A stretch of DNA of 64,000 bases, taken from the NCBI GenBank assembly GCA_963802205.1, contig CAWDHW010000032.1:255169-319168 (forward strand), given 5' to 3'. Shown here one piece after another: positions 37,462 through 47,437 of this stretch. The translations under genes were made by a program, and so were the position numbers. Positions within the stretch are counted from its first letter, which is position 1. Each line of letters begins with the position of its first letter. The notes beneath the pieces are model-generated. The model made no database searches. It worked only from the letters and a program-made list of their open reading frames with translations, and was not told where the DNA came from. This DNA comes from DYRB01 sp963802205 (GTDB taxonomy: Bacteria; Pseudomonadota; Gammaproteobacteria; Chromatiales; Chromatiaceae).

Positions 37462-37489
37462 TTGACTTCCGCCGGGAATCACGCATACT
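37462..37489 (+). promoter_or_regulatory. Probable promoter of the exported-protein gene
   Basis: TTGACT and CATACT are separated by 16 bases, close to the sigma-70 consensus, upstream of the gene starting at 37624. This would give a leader of about 125 bases, ending in GGAG before the ATG. Confidence 0.45.
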
Positions 37490-37623
37490 GACGCCGCAGT
37501 TCAACGGCGTCGGTCCCGACGCAACGACGGGTTTGGTTCACGACTGGGCCCGACAGTGTGGTGCGGGGTGGCTCGCGGACTGGTACCGTGCGAAACGTGT
37601 GCAACTCAACTGGAGACAAGATA

Positions 37624-38980
37624 ATGCGTAAATTGAACAAACTTGCGGCAGCAGTCGCAATCGTCCTGGCAGGGTCGAGCGTCCCTGCCGGTGCGGCCGT
37701 ACTGGGCGGCGCCGGTGAGGCGCTTCTCATTCCGCTGGTGGTGTGGTCCGGCGGGAATTTCAACGATCCCGAGTGCGATGCCGACTCGCGAGGCCCGGCA
37801 ACTGTAACTGGGCATAGGTTACACGCCGCGGTCGACACGGTCATCGAGCTGTGGATCCCGGGCGCCGTCGGCTTCGACGATATCCCCAACATCTACACCG
37901 CCGACGCACACGACGCCGACCAACATCCCCACGGCGCTGACCCCTGTCCGACCCAGATCTGACTCGCCCAACGACCCGCTAGCTCCACTGGTACTGGTTT
38001 AACAAGCGGAGCGTAGGAGCAGTTCGATGGAGCATCCCCGTCACTCCGAACGATGTCGTGCAGATCAGCTGGACCGAGGACGCCAACGGGCAGCTCGAGA
38101 ACGAGCCCGGATACATGGTGATCGCGAACGAGTCGCAGGTAACGGGACGGCGGCAGAAGTTCAGCTTCTTCGGAAACGCCTGGCTCACCGGGGCGATCCA
38201 CTTCGACCCGGCGGATAACCGCGACGTCATCGGTATCGGGTTCCCGTTGATCGGCGGCACGATCCCGGTTCTGGGGATGAACGATGGGGCAGATGGTCCC
38301 ATTACGGCGGACAACACCTGTGCGCAACCTGACTGCTGCTGGACAGCGTCAAGTATCGTGGTGGCATTCCGTGCGGCGTGTCGCCGCTGATCGCGGGCTT
38401 CCGTAGCAACCGCTCCGACGGGGTCTATGACTTCTTCGCGATCGACGTGGCCCTGTCGAATCGCCTGCTTCCCACCATCCAGGTCGTGTGGGTGGACCAG
38501 AACTTGGATAACGGGCGCCGGCTGGAATGCACAAGGAGTATCCTGGTAACACGGCGACCCCGAACCCGATCGGCGCGTATCGAACGTCTTTGACCTCGAC
38601 GAGCAGCTCCTGCAGTACCACGCTGGACGCTGCCTAACGAGCTCAACGTGGTGTGGATTCCGCCGGCCTACGAGACCAGACGAAGGCCACGCTCTATGCC
38701 GTGGAACCAGCCGTTCAAGTGGACAACCATCAACGACCTGCTCTGCGTGGTGGCTGACCAAGGGAACCCGAAGGCGCCCTATACCGCTGGTTTCGTCCGG
38801 TACAGCCTGGACGAGTACATCGATACCAACGTCAATAAGGCCCAGTCTGCCGTCTTTGCCTTCTCCATCAAGATGGACGGCGCACTGGTGAACAACGATG
38901 CCGGGTCTACCCCCGACGCGTTGGTCCTGATGCTTGAAACCTCGCTGGGGCATGATCTCGGCACCTTCAAGAACTTCTAA
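37624..38980 (+). pseudogene. Secreted protein of unknown function, multiple frameshifts
   Basis: A Sec signal peptide (MRKLNKLAAAVAIVLAGSS, cleavage after AGA) begins a protein of about 450 residues that runs through at least three frames. Readable pieces are VGFDDIPNIYTA, LHWYWFNKRSV (from 37983), VVQISWTEDANG, GVSPLIAGFRSNRSDGVYDF, LPTIQVVWVDQNLDN, LPNELNVVWIPPAYE and ETSLGHDLGTFKNF. I count about six one-base shifts, near 37895, 38014, 38030, 38335, 38515 and 38630, and one stop (TAG at 37980) that may come from another. Pieces in every frame look like well-kept protein, so decay is recent or the bases are wrong. No known domain. A promoter lies upstream and a strong terminator after. Confidence 0.65.
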
Positions 38981-38998
38981 TCCGCTCCTCATCTGAGC

Positions 38999-39033
38999 GG
39001 GGGCGATGCGCGGTAACGCGCATCGCCCTTTTT
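38999..39033 (+). terminator. Strong intrinsic terminator
   Basis: A perfect 12-base-pair stem (39001-39012 with 39017-39028) with loop GTAA is followed by five T. It ends the transcript of the secreted-protein gene, so the FG-GAP lipoprotein gene must use its own promoter. Confidence 0.88.
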
Positions 39034-39190
39034 CGCTACGCTCATTGGCAGGTTACCCGCGGCGCCCTCAGGTCGGCGGCGTGCCAGTGATCCGGCGGTC
39101 ACCCCTACTACCAAGCAGCTCGTACGTCATGCCAGTGCATCGAAGACATGTGCCTATGGCGAGGCGGCGGCATTCAACTGTAATCTCTCC

Positions 39191-40455
39191 ATGTGCATCC
39201 TGACCTCCCCTCACCTGAGCGCGGGCCCTAAGGCCATCGTCGCGCTACTTGGCACCCTCCTCATCGGCGGCTGCGATCGTGCCCCGCCGCCCCAAAGAAC
39301 CGGTCAAACAGGGTGCGACCTCGCAATCCGTCGCTTATCTTCCATTTGATGCCGGGGCCTTTGCGGGACTTGCCGACGATATCGACGGTAATGGGCTTGT
39401 GGATGTCGCCTTGACGTCCCACGACAAAAGTTTCACTCAGGTATTTTTTCAACGCACGCCACGGAAGTTCGAGGCGGGCCCACGTATCGAAGCGGTTGGT
39501 TTCCACCCGGGCCAACTGCTTCAGTTGCCGGGAGCAGAACACCGATACCTCATGCTGTCAGAAGGTATCGATCGCGTGCAGGTTATGGCCCCGCGCGAGG
39601 ACGGGGGCTTCGACGTGGTTGCCACAGCGAATAGCCCGAAACCCCGCGTAGGCACCGCCTTCCAATGGCCTGGTTCGGGCCTGGCGCTTGCCGTTGCGCC
39701 ATACGGTGACAACGCCATCTATCTATTCCAGGGCTTCGATCCGGCAACGGCCGAGGTCGCCAGCGCCGACCGCCTCCCGTACTTGCCGAAGATAACACAC
39801 TGTGAAAAGCGTTGCTGCCGCCGACCTTAACGGGGACGGAATTGACGAGATCTTGTTTGTCAACCCGGAGCGTGGTAGCGTCTCGCTCATACGTCACCCG
39901 CAAGAGGGCGAGCCTCCGCAGATTGAAGATCTGTGGCGCTTTGATCAGCGACCGTCGCGTGGGGACTCGTGGTCCCTGCGGACCTCGACCAGGATGGCGA
40001 TATGGACCTGATCTTGCCCGATGAGGTTGAGGGGCAGTCCGACCGTGTGACCTCGGTCAATGTACTGGTGAACGACGGGGCAGGTGCGTTTGCGCATCGT
40101 AAAATCCCATTTCCCGGTCGTTCACGGCTTGACGGCGGCATGACAGGGATCCGTGCACTTGCCTCTGCTACCGACAAAGACACCCATGCCTACGTCCTGG
40201 CGGCGGGTTATGAGCAACTGGTCCTGATGCGCTTCCGACCCGGCGGGGACCTGGAGCAGCCCGAGCTGCGCGCCGTGTCGTTATCCAAGCGAGCAAGCAT
40301 TTTCTGCAGCCCTATTGCGGGACTTGGACGGTGATGGTTGGCTGGACGCCATCATCACACGGTTAAGCAACGACCATGGTGCCCTGATCATCTATGGCCC
40401 GCTTTGGGAACAGTTCGGCGCCCTGACCGCTGAGGACCTTGTGGTGCGCCAGTGA
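39191..40455 (+). pseudogene. FG-GAP/VCBS-repeat lipoprotein, multiple frameshifts
   Basis: The ATG at 39191 starts a lipoprotein signal (AIVALLGTLLIGGCDRAPPP) with lipobox LIGGC. The frame changes near 39295, 39790, 39965 and 40305. Four FG-GAP calcium-loop motifs appear in successive frames: DDIDGNGLVDVALTSH, ADLNGDGIDEILFVN, ADLDQDGDMDLILPD and RDLDGDGWLDAIIT. These repeats form beta-propeller folds in surface and secreted proteins. The restored product would be about 420 residues. The stop is at 40453-40455. The breaks are one-base indels, not substitutions, so sequencing error and recent decay are both possible. Confidence 0.7.
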
Positions 40456-40615
40456 GGCCGGCTGGGCGGGTTACCCGCACTCGGCGCTGATGCGGCTCAC
40501 TCAGCCGCTCGTCGCGCCGAGGGCCCGCCTCCTGCCTTGGCTATCCAAAAGTCCCCGACTTCACCTCTGACGCGATACGCGACACCCTATTTGTTTCAGT
40601 TCGGAGAGATTTTCG

Positions 40616-41556
40616 ATGCGCTACCTGCTTCTGTTAACGGGTCTCTGTGCAGGCCTTGTCTGTGCCGACGAGCCCGCCCCGCAAGCGCCGACCGCTTCGC
40701 CATCCGACCAGGCGGCTGCCCCAAGTCAACAGGCCGCACCCGCGCCAGAGCCGGTCGTGATGGCCCGAGTCGGAACCGAGACCATCACCGTCGAAGAGTT
40801 TATGCGTTTTCTCGTCAAGAACCCGCAAAACATCCAGGCGGCGCGAACCCCGGAGGGCAAGGCACGGCTGGTACGTAACGCCATCGAGAATCGGCTGCTC
40901 CTGATGGCGCTGCGTGACGAAGGGCTGCTCGATAAGGATGCGGAAGCAACCGAGGATGTGGTGGTGCCGGCGCTGAAAAAACTGGCGCAGAAGCACTTTC
41001 CGCCCGTGACTGCGCCGGACGATGAGGCAGTTCGTCGCTATTATGAGGCGCATAAGGACGCCTTCAGCATACCGGCGTCGGCGCGCGTCAGTCAGATTCA
41101 GATTCGCGTGGCCCCGTCCGCGACGGATGAAGAAAAGGCCGCAGCGCGCGCGCGCGCGCAGGACGCATTGCAGCGCATCGAGGGCGGAGAACCCTTTGGT
41201 GACGTGGCGGCTGCGGTGACCGAGCACCCAGGTGCCCGCGAGAGGAAGGGGGATATGGGCTACCTTAAGCGCAATGTTGCCGAGTGGTTTGACCGCGCCT
41301 TGGCGGGCATCGGGGTCGGCCAGCATACCGGTGTCATCGAATCTCCGGTCGGATATGAAATCCTACTCCTCACCGACACGCGGGAGGCGATCGTCACCCC
41401 CTTCCCGAGGCGCGCACCGCCGCCGCGGCGGCACTCGCTGCACAGGAACAGACAAAGGTGCGGACGGCCTATGTCAAGGACCTCGCCAAGCGGTATGGTG
41501 CGTCCATCGAGCTCGATGAACTCAAGGGCGCTTTTCCCAACGGTATTTTTCCGTGA
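40616..41556 (+). pseudogene. PpiC/SurA-type periplasmic peptidyl-prolyl isomerase, frameshifted near the end
   Basis: A signal peptide (MRYLLLLTGLCAGLVCA) is followed by an Ala/Pro/Gln-rich linker, a SurA-like N-terminal section (VGTETITVEEFMRFLVKNP, NAIENRLLLMALRDEGLLDK) and a parvulin domain (ASARVSQIQIRVAPSAT, GDMGYLKRNVAEWFD, VIESPVGYEILLLTD). Near 41402 a C-run shifts the frame; the other frame continues EARTAAAAALAAQEQTKV to FPNGIFP and a stop at 41554-41556. The foldase core is intact, only about the last 50 residues are displaced. As part of an exported-protein cluster it may assist folding of its neighbours. Confidence 0.75.
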
Positions 41557-41624
41557 GCGCTAATACCCCGACGCTCGCCACGCATTCTTCCATCAGCAGG
41601 TGATCTCCAGCGGGAGTCAATCGT

Positions 41625-42135
41625 ATGACCAGCAGAACGGCCTATCTTCTTCCGCTGCTTTCGTTCGTTCTCTGGACTGGGGTGGTCCGGGCCGGTGAGC
41701 CGACGGCCGGACAGGCATCACAGGGCCAAACAGCTCAGGGCGAGACGACATCCGAACAGGCCGCGACACTGACGAGCGCCCAAGTGGAGGCGCGTGCCAC
41801 CGCATACCTTGAGGCGCTCCGGCTCAATGATTGGCAGACGGCGTACCGAATGCATCTTGCGGCCTTGGATGGCAGTCTGACGCCCCTCGCCTTTATGCAG
41901 CAGACAGCTTCCACCGGCGTCAAGGTGCTCAGTTATAAAATCACCAAGGTCACAATCCACCGGACCCGGTAAGGCGTTCGTCGAGGCAGCCTTGACCTAT
42001 GAAGTTCCCCAGTTCTGCAAGCCTTATCGTGCTCCGATGAAGACCGAGTGGGTGCTCCGTGACGGGCAACTCTACCGAGTCGCCGAAAAGGTTAAGGGAG
42101 TGACCGGGTCAGCCATAAAGGACATGCTCGACTAG
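41625..42135 (+). pseudogene. Small secreted protein, frameshifted
   Basis: A signal peptide (MTSRTAYLLPLLSFVLWTG, cleavage near VRA-GE) and a Gln/Thr-rich linker lead into a helical domain (RATAYLEALRLNDWQTAYRM). Near 41960 the frame shifts; another frame continues GKAFVEAALTYEVPQFCKPY and EWVLRDGQLYRVAEK to a stop at 42133-42135. The restored length is about 169 residues. The layout resembles small NTF2-like or DUF4019-type secreted proteins, but the family is not certain. It follows the foldase gene by 68 bases. Confidence 0.6.
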
Positions 42136-42140
42136 CTAGG

Positions 42141-42162
42141 GTAGGCACCGCCGTTTGCCTAC
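42141..42162. other. Hairpin after the small secreted-protein gene
   Basis: GTAGGCA and TGCCTAC form a seven-base-pair stem with an eight-base loop just past the stop at 42135. No T-run follows, so termination would be weak or depend on Rho. Confidence 0.4.
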
Positions 42163-42546
42163 ATCTCCGCCCGATGACCGGACTCCTGTACCTTTGCCAA
42201 TGATGACGAATGGCCTTACGATCCTATGATCGCATCTGTGCCGACGGACCAAGGCAGGGTGCGCCGGGGGGGCCATCCATAATGCCAATGGTGGCGGACC
42301 TGACGCTGGGACTGCCACTGCGAGCCTCACCGCTTGGTGCCTTGACCTGTGCCTTCACGGGGCTGGCGTCCGGTGGCCGGTTGACGCTGTGCATCGCGTC
42401 GAATGATCTCGTCGATTCCCCGGATCTCGCTCGATGCAGCGCGTATGTTTGCTCCATAGCGCAACGATGCGGATTTGAGCCTGGAACCATTCCAGGCGCC
42501 GATGCCATTGTGTCCCAAGGACTGCGTGCCCTTAGGGTTCGAGCGT
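42163..42546. other. Region upstream of the GNAT-like gene
   Basis: A long plus-strand open frame covers most of this section (from an ATG at about 42282, MPMVADLTLGLPLRASP) and runs on into the next gene in another frame. It shows no recognisable domain and no clear ribosome site. I cannot decide whether it is the damaged start of a real gene or chance; no feature is called. Confidence 0.3.
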
Positions 42547-43521
42547 ATGCCTCGGCCGCCGCGCTGGCGTCTGACCCACCTGACCCCAGATGCGCTGGAT
42601 GCCTTCTGCGCGTTGTTTCAGGTTGTGTTCGGCCACACGATGCGCCCCCCCCTCTGGCACTGGAAGTACGGCAACGACCGCGGTTGCTCGGTAGCCGCCT
42701 ACCGTGACGGGCGGCTCGTTGCCCATTATGGTGGTAGCCGCCGGCTGGTGGCCATTTTCGGTCGCATGGCGACGGCGGTGCAGATCTGCGATGCGATGGT
42801 GGACCCGGCCGAGCGCGCGGTGATGACCAAGACGGGTGTCATGTATCAGGTCACAGCCACCTTTCTTGAGATCTACCAGGGTCTTGAGGGAATTCCACTC
42901 GCCTTCGGCTTCCCGAACCGGCGGGCCATGGGGCTCGGCGAGCGGCTCGGCCTCTATGCCGAGGTTGGCGCACTGTGCGAGGTGCGCTGGGCGGCGCTGC
43001 ACGACAGGCCCCGCCTGCTGACCCGGGTGCGGTATCTCGATCGGCACCATGCACGGGACCGTCAAGCGGTTGATCGTCTCTGGGCCGCCATGCTGCGGGA
43101 CCTGACGGACGCAGTGGCGGTGGTTCGCGACTGGGCCTATCTGTGCTACCGATACGCGGAACACCCGGATCGCCAATATGAGATTTTACTGGTGTCCTCG
43201 CGCGTTACCCTTCGGCCGCTCGGGGTGCTCGTGCTGCGCATCGAGGAAAATGCGGTGGAGCTGCTCGACCTCGTTGCGCCCCTGAAGCACATTCCAGTCT
43301 TGATCGATCAAGCCAGACGACTTGCCGGCCGATGGGGTAAGGAAACGCTTTACTGCTGGATTACCCGCCAATACGCGGGCCGGTTCGGCCGCACGCCCGG
43401 CGCCCTTGTAAAGGACCTCGATATTCGCATCCCCACCAATGCCTGGGTGCATCAGGATCTGACGCCGGCTCAGTTGTACGACCGCTGGTGGTTGACCTCT
43501 GGCGATACGGATTTTCACTAG
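42547..43521 (+). CDS. GNAT-like acyltransferase of unknown specificity
   Basis: 324 residues. The stretch PPLWHWKYGNDRGCSVAAYR followed by LVAHYGGSRRLVAIFGR resembles the family of predicted acetyltransferases with a WxWKYxxN motif (Acetyltransf_9/GNAT type) often found in polysaccharide and cell-surface loci. VQICDAMVDPAERA and IPLAFGFPNRRAMGLGERLG fit the same group. The ATG at 42547 begins MPRPPRWRLTHLTPDAL; the open frame goes back to 42475 without similarity. Unlike the four genes before it, it is intact. The substrate is unknown. Confidence 0.65.
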   Translation: MPRPPRWRLTHLTPDALDAFCALFQVVFGHTMRPPLWHWKYGNDRGCSVAAYRDGRLVAHYGGSRRLVAIFGRMATAVQICDAMVDPAERAVMTKTGVMYQVTATFLEIYQGLEGIPLAFGFPNRRAMGLGERLGLYAEVGALCEVRWAALHDRPRLLTRVRYLDRHHARDRQAVDRLWAAMLRDLTDAVAVVRDWAYLCYRYAEHPDRQYEILLVSSRVTLRPLGVLVLRIEENAVELLDLVAPLKHIPVLIDQARRLAGRWGKETLYCWITRQYAGRFGRTPGALVKDLDIRIPTNAWVHQDLTPAQLYDRWWLTSGDTDFH

Positions 43522-43741
43522 GAATTTCGGGGTTGGATGGCCAAGGGATTCGCGTAGAGCCGCTGGCACGCCAGCTTGTCGAATCGTAGGGCGCGGAGGT
43601 CTTGGTCGGCTCGCACTCCTGGCTTTCTCGACGCCCAAGAGTGCGGGGCGATGCCGGAACGTCGGTAGCTCGAGTTGGCTATACTCGCCGCAACAAGATG
43701 CGGCGTCTGCGGCAGGCAAGGTCTTCTTCGGAGCAAAGATA

Positions 43742-46054
43742 ATGAATGTTCGCAATCCCGTGTGGCGTCTGGTCGCCAAAGCCCTGGGTCTGGTTTCGGC
43801 CCTGCTGGTGCTGCCCCTGGCACAGGTTCAGGCGCAGACTCTTGCCCCTGGTACGCCGGGCGGGGTCTCCGGGATGGGGTCTGCGCTCCGGATGGATGAG
43901 GCGCGCCTGGGGCGCTTGGCCAGGCACTTCAAAGTCCTGGACGCGCTCGCCATCCTGGACGACCTGAAGCAGGGTGCGCCCACGACCGCGGTGATCGTTA
44001 CCCTCCGGCCGACTGCAGGCGCCGAGACCTTGGCCGCCCAATCGCAACTGGCCGCCGCCGCGGTACCGGACGCCTTCGACAAGCCGGGCGCGCCGGTCTT
44101 CTTCGATCTCCGCGACCAGGGCATCCGTGCCCAATTGTTGAAGACCGTGAAGGACAAGGTCGATCAGGTGACTCAGGAACTCGCGGCCCCTGGGCTGAGT
44201 GTCACGCAGCGCTTCTCCTACCAATTCGGCTTTGCCGCACGTGTCACGGACGAGGCGCTCGAGCAGTTGCTCGATCATCCCGATGTCGTCCGGGTCGAAA
44301 AGGATCGCGTGCTGGAGCCGCACCTCGCCCAAGGCATCCCGCTGATGGATGCCGATGTGCCGAACGGGATTTACGATGGCAGCGGTCTGAGCATCGCCAT
44401 CTGCGATACCGGTATCGACACCTCGCATCCGCGGCTCGGTGGCGGCGGAAGCCCCTTCAATACCAAGGTCATCGGCGGCTACGATACCGGCGACAACGAC
44501 GCAGACCCACGCCCCGGCAGCAGTGGCCAGCCCCACGGCACCGCCTGCGCCGGCATCGCGGCCGGTGACCTGGGTACCGTAGGCGATTATATCGGCGGCG
44601 TCGCGCCGGGCGCCAAACTCTACGCCATCAAGATTGCATACGGCAGCGGTGGCTCGGCCTACACCTCGGACATGATCGAAGGCTGGGAGTGGGCGATCAA
44701 CCACAAGAATGACGATCCGGCCAACCCCATTCTGATCATCAGCACGAGCTTTGGCGGGGGCAGCTATTCCGGGACCTGTGACAGCGCGGTGCCGGCGATG
44801 ACGACGGCTGCGGCCAATGCCTTGGCTGCCGGCATCAGCATCTTCGCGTCCTCAGGCAACGATGGTTACTGTTCCAGCATGGCTTGGCCGGCCTGCATTT
44901 CTTACGTCAACTCGGTCGGCGCTGTCTATGACGCCAGCCTGGGTAACCTCGGGTGGTGCGTCGCGTCATCCTCCTGTGCTACTAAACAAGCGAACTCAGG
45001 CTGCTCGACCCGTTATGCCGCCTTTGAAAATACCGCGACCGACAAGGTTACGGCCTATTCGAATTCGGCCTCCTTCCTGACCCTGTTCGCACCGTCGAAC
45101 AATGCGTATACAACGGATATTGTGGGTTCCGGTGGGTACAGTTCCGGGGATTACACCTCGGCGTTCGGCGGGACCTCCGCGGCCAGTCCCTATGCGGCCG
45201 GTGCCGCCGCCGTACTGCAAAGTGCGGCCAAGGCCAAGACCGGTCACTTCCTCACGCCCGCCGAGGTCCGGCAGTACCTGACCGAGTACGGCGATCCGAT
45301 CACAGACGGCAAAGTGGCCGTGACCAAGCCGCGGGTCGATCTTGCACGGGCGGTCGCGGCCCTGCCGACCGGCGGTGAGTCGATGACACTGAGTGTCAAC
45401 GATGTCAGTCTGGCCGAGGGCAACAGTGGAACTGCGGCCTTGACCTTCACCGTCAGCCTGGGCGCGGCCAGCGGCAACGCCGTCACTGTAAACTACGCCA
45501 CCGCCAACGGCACCGCCGCGGCAGGTAGCGACTATACCGCCGCCAGCGGGACCCTGACCTTCAACCCTGGTGTGACCAGCCTGCCCGTCAGCGTCGGCAT
45601 TCTCGGCGACACGGCCCAAGAGGCAAACGAGACCCTCTACCTCAACCTCTCCAATCCCGGCGGCGCCACCTTGGCCGACAGCCAGGGCGTGGGCACCATC
45701 GTCAACGACGACACATCTCCCGCCCTGCGCATCGCCGATGTGAGCCAGGCCGAGGGCAACAGCGGGACTCGGGCCTTCGCCTTCACCGTCAGCCTGAGCC
45801 CGGCCAGCACAGGCACCGTCACTGTCCGGTACGCCACCGCCAACGGCACAGCTACCACCGGGAGGCGGGATTACTCCGCCACCAGCGGCACGCTGACCTT
45901 CAGCGCCGGCCAGACCAGCAAGACGGTCAATGTCAGCGTCAGGGGCGATACCACTAGAGAGGCCAACGAGACCTTCTACGTCAACCTCACCGCACCCGGT
46001 GGCGCCACCCTGGCTGACGCACAGGGTCTGGGGACCATCGTCAACGACGACTGA
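43742..46054 (+). CDS. Secreted subtilisin-like serine protease with two Calx-beta repeats
   Basis: 770 residues. A signal peptide (about 1-32, ending QVQA), a propeptide/inhibitor-like region (about 60-195, ending VVRVEKDRVLEPHL), the S8 catalytic domain with Asp222 (AICDTGIDTSHPRL), His265 (GQPHGTACAG) and Ser479 (FGGTSAASPYAAG), then two Calx-beta repeats (about 547-655 and 660-770, each with AEGNSGT, ANETxYxNL and GTIVNDD). All catalytic residues are kept, so it should be active, secreted or at the surface. It ends the exported-protein stretch and is followed by its own terminator. Confidence 0.92.
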   Translation: MNVRNPVWRLVAKALGLVSALLVLPLAQVQAQTLAPGTPGGVSGMGSALRMDEARLGRLARHFKVLDALAILDDLKQGAPTTAVIVTLRPTAGAETLAAQSQLAAAAVPDAFDKPGAPVFFDLRDQGIRAQLLKTVKDKVDQVTQELAAPGLSVTQRFSYQFGFAARVTDEALEQLLDHPDVVRVEKDRVLEPHLAQGIPLMDADVPNGIYDGSGLSIAICDTGIDTSHPRLGGGGSPFNTKVIGGYDTGDNDADPRPGSSGQPHGTACAGIAAGDLGTVGDYIGGVAPGAKLYAIKIAYGSGGSAYTSDMIEGWEWAINHKNDDPANPILIISTSFGGGSYSGTCDSAVPAMTTAAANALAAGISIFASSGNDGYCSSMAWPACISYVNSVGAVYDASLGNLGWCVASSSCATKQANSGCSTRYAAFENTATDKVTAYSNSASFLTLFAPSNNAYTTDIVGSGGYSSGDYTSAFGGTSAASPYAAGAAAVLQSAAKAKTGHFLTPAEVRQYLTEYGDPITDGKVAVTKPRVDLARAVAALPTGGESMTLSVNDVSLAEGNSGTAALTFTVSLGAASGNAVTVNYATANGTAAAGSDYTAASGTLTFNPGVTSLPVSVGILGDTAQEANETLYLNLSNPGGATLADSQGVGTIVNDDTSPALRIADVSQAEGNSGTRAFAFTVSLSPASTGTVTVRYATANGTATTGRRDYSATSGTLTFSAGQTSKTVNVSVRGDTTREANETFYVNLTAPGGATLADAQGLGTIVNDD

Positions 46055-46075
46055 TGCGGGGGAAGGGATGGACAT

Positions 46076-46100
46076 AGGGGGGAGATCACCCCCCTTTTTT
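46076..46100 (+). terminator. Terminator of the subtilase gene
   Basis: Six G pair with six C over a six-base loop (AGATCA), followed by six T, 22 bases after the protease stop. Confidence 0.85.
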
Positions 46101-46260
46101 CCAACGACCGCTGGCCTTCGTCGCTACTGGACTCCCGCGGTCCATATCTCGCGGCTGAGTGCCTAGGGTTCCCCGAGCGACTGATGACTTTACAAGTGAG
46201 TCGAATCGGCGCGCCGCATAACGGCCGGGGGTTCCCGGTGCGAGGGCTGCTGCATTTCCG

Positions 46261-46288
46261 CGTAGGCGCGGGCAAGCCGGCGCCTACG
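46261..46288. repeat. REP-like palindrome
   Basis: CGTAGGCGC and GCGCCTACG form a perfect nine-pair stem around a loop containing GGGCAAGCCG. The core resembles the REP sequences common in gammaproteobacterial intergenic DNA. Only one copy was noticed in this window. Confidence 0.45.
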
Positions 46289-46314
46289 CCTCGTCGGCCT
46301 GAGGCGAAGCCTCG

Positions 46315-47052
46315 CTAGACGTCATGCACCCAGCGGAAGCCGAAGACCTCCAGCAGTACCCCGCCGACCACACCGCCTAGCACTCCCCCGAAGAGGGCTA
46401 CGGGCAGGTCATTGCCCAGGCTGACCATGGCCAGCGACAGGCTCGTCTCCGCTGCGTCCATGAGGGGGGCCGCGGCGAGCCAGAGCCCGCCGGCCACCGT
46501 ACCCGCCAGTAGGGCGACCACCCCGGCCTCGACGAGTTCGCAGTGGCGCCGTCCGTGACCCGCGGCCAGACCCACCCACCAGGGGACTGTGGCGACGTAG
46601 AGGACGCCGTTGGCGGAGACCAGGAAGGCCAGGGTCCCGGCTGCACCGAAGCTGAAGGGGTGGAGGGGCTCCACCAGGGCAAGCAGGCCACCGCACAGGG
46701 CACCGGTGCTCAGGCCGGCGACAGCCTTGGCGGGGACCTGGAGGGAACAGCGGTCTGGAAAGTCCACCCACCAGCCGACGCCGGCCCCAACCAGGGTCGC
46801 CAGGCCCGTGACCCACCACAGCCCAACTGACTGCGGGACGGTTAGAAATAGGACCGCAGGTAGGGTCACCCCCACGATGGTTCCGGTAATGGCGACTTGC
46901 CTTGCACCGTAGAAGGCCGCCCCGACCGCGCTGGCCAGCGCCACCGCTGGTATGAAGGCAGCACGGCCCAACCCCAACTCGCGAAAGAGGGTCAGCAGCC
47001 CGAGGAAGAGGGGCGCATAGAGCAGGCCAACGAGGCCCCAGACCAAGCCCAC
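46315..47052 (-). CDS. Polytopic membrane protein of unknown function
   Basis: 245 residues with about seven to eight hydrophobic helices rich in Gly and Ala (GVLGGVVGGVLLEVFGFRW at the C-terminus). The start is a GTG at 47050-47052. No family signature is recognised. The conserved-looking polar sites are few (DFPDRC near the middle, HGRRHCE), so a transporter role is only a guess. It lies next to the HiPIP gene on the same strand, but a terminator and about 385 bases separate them. Confidence 0.6.
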   Translation of the reverse strand: MGLVWGLVGLLYAPLFLGLLTLFRELGLGRAAFIPAVALASAVGAAFYGARQVAITGTIVGVTLPAVLFLTVPQSVGLWWVTGLATLVGAGVGWWVDFPDRCSLQVPAKAVAGLSTGALCGGLLALVEPLHPFSFGAAGTLAFLVSANGVLYVATVPWWVGLAAGHGRRHCELVEAGVVALLAGTVAGGLWLAAAPLMDAAETSLSLAMVSLGNDLPVALFGGVLGGVVGGVLLEVFGFRWVHDV

Positions 47053-47372
47053 GGACGACGACCAATCGGGCGCGGGAGGAGCGCGCCGCGGGAGATGAGA
47101 TGGTAGGGGTGATCATGGTACTTCAGGGTCTTGTGGCCATCCCTTGGCCCATGGTCGGGCGGAAGGGAACAACGGCTTGTCGGTCTGACGTCAGTATAGT
47201 GCCTGGGTAGGGATCAGACGGGCGCCAGGGGACGGATGGGGCTACACGTGTAGGGGTGCCAGCGGGCCGATCATAGCGAACCGGCCAAGGCGGCCAATGC
47301 GAATTCGCAATCGGGGTGGGCGGACGGAGGGATGGGGCCTGGGCGCTGCGGGGGACAGGGCGAATCCTGGTC
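47053..47372. other. Intergenic stretch downstream of the HiPIP gene
   Basis: About 320 bases between the HiPIP terminator and the membrane-protein start. No gene or structured RNA was recognised. Confidence 0.45.
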
Positions 47373-47412
47373 CAAAACGACAATGCGGCGCCCTGAGGCC
47401 CCGCATCGTCGT
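47373..47412 (-). terminator. Terminator of the HiPIP gene
   Basis: A 12-position stem with one mismatch (47377-47388 with 47401-47412) is followed on the minus strand by a short T-run, about 25 bases past the stop. Confidence 0.65.
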
Positions 47413-47437
47413 CGGGTCAAACGGACCTCGGTACTGT

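Noticed and set aside
42210..42707. 165-codon plus-strand frame overlapping the GNAT-like gene
   Set aside because: No recognisable domain, and its second half lies out of frame inside a better-supported gene; left as an open question rather than a gene.
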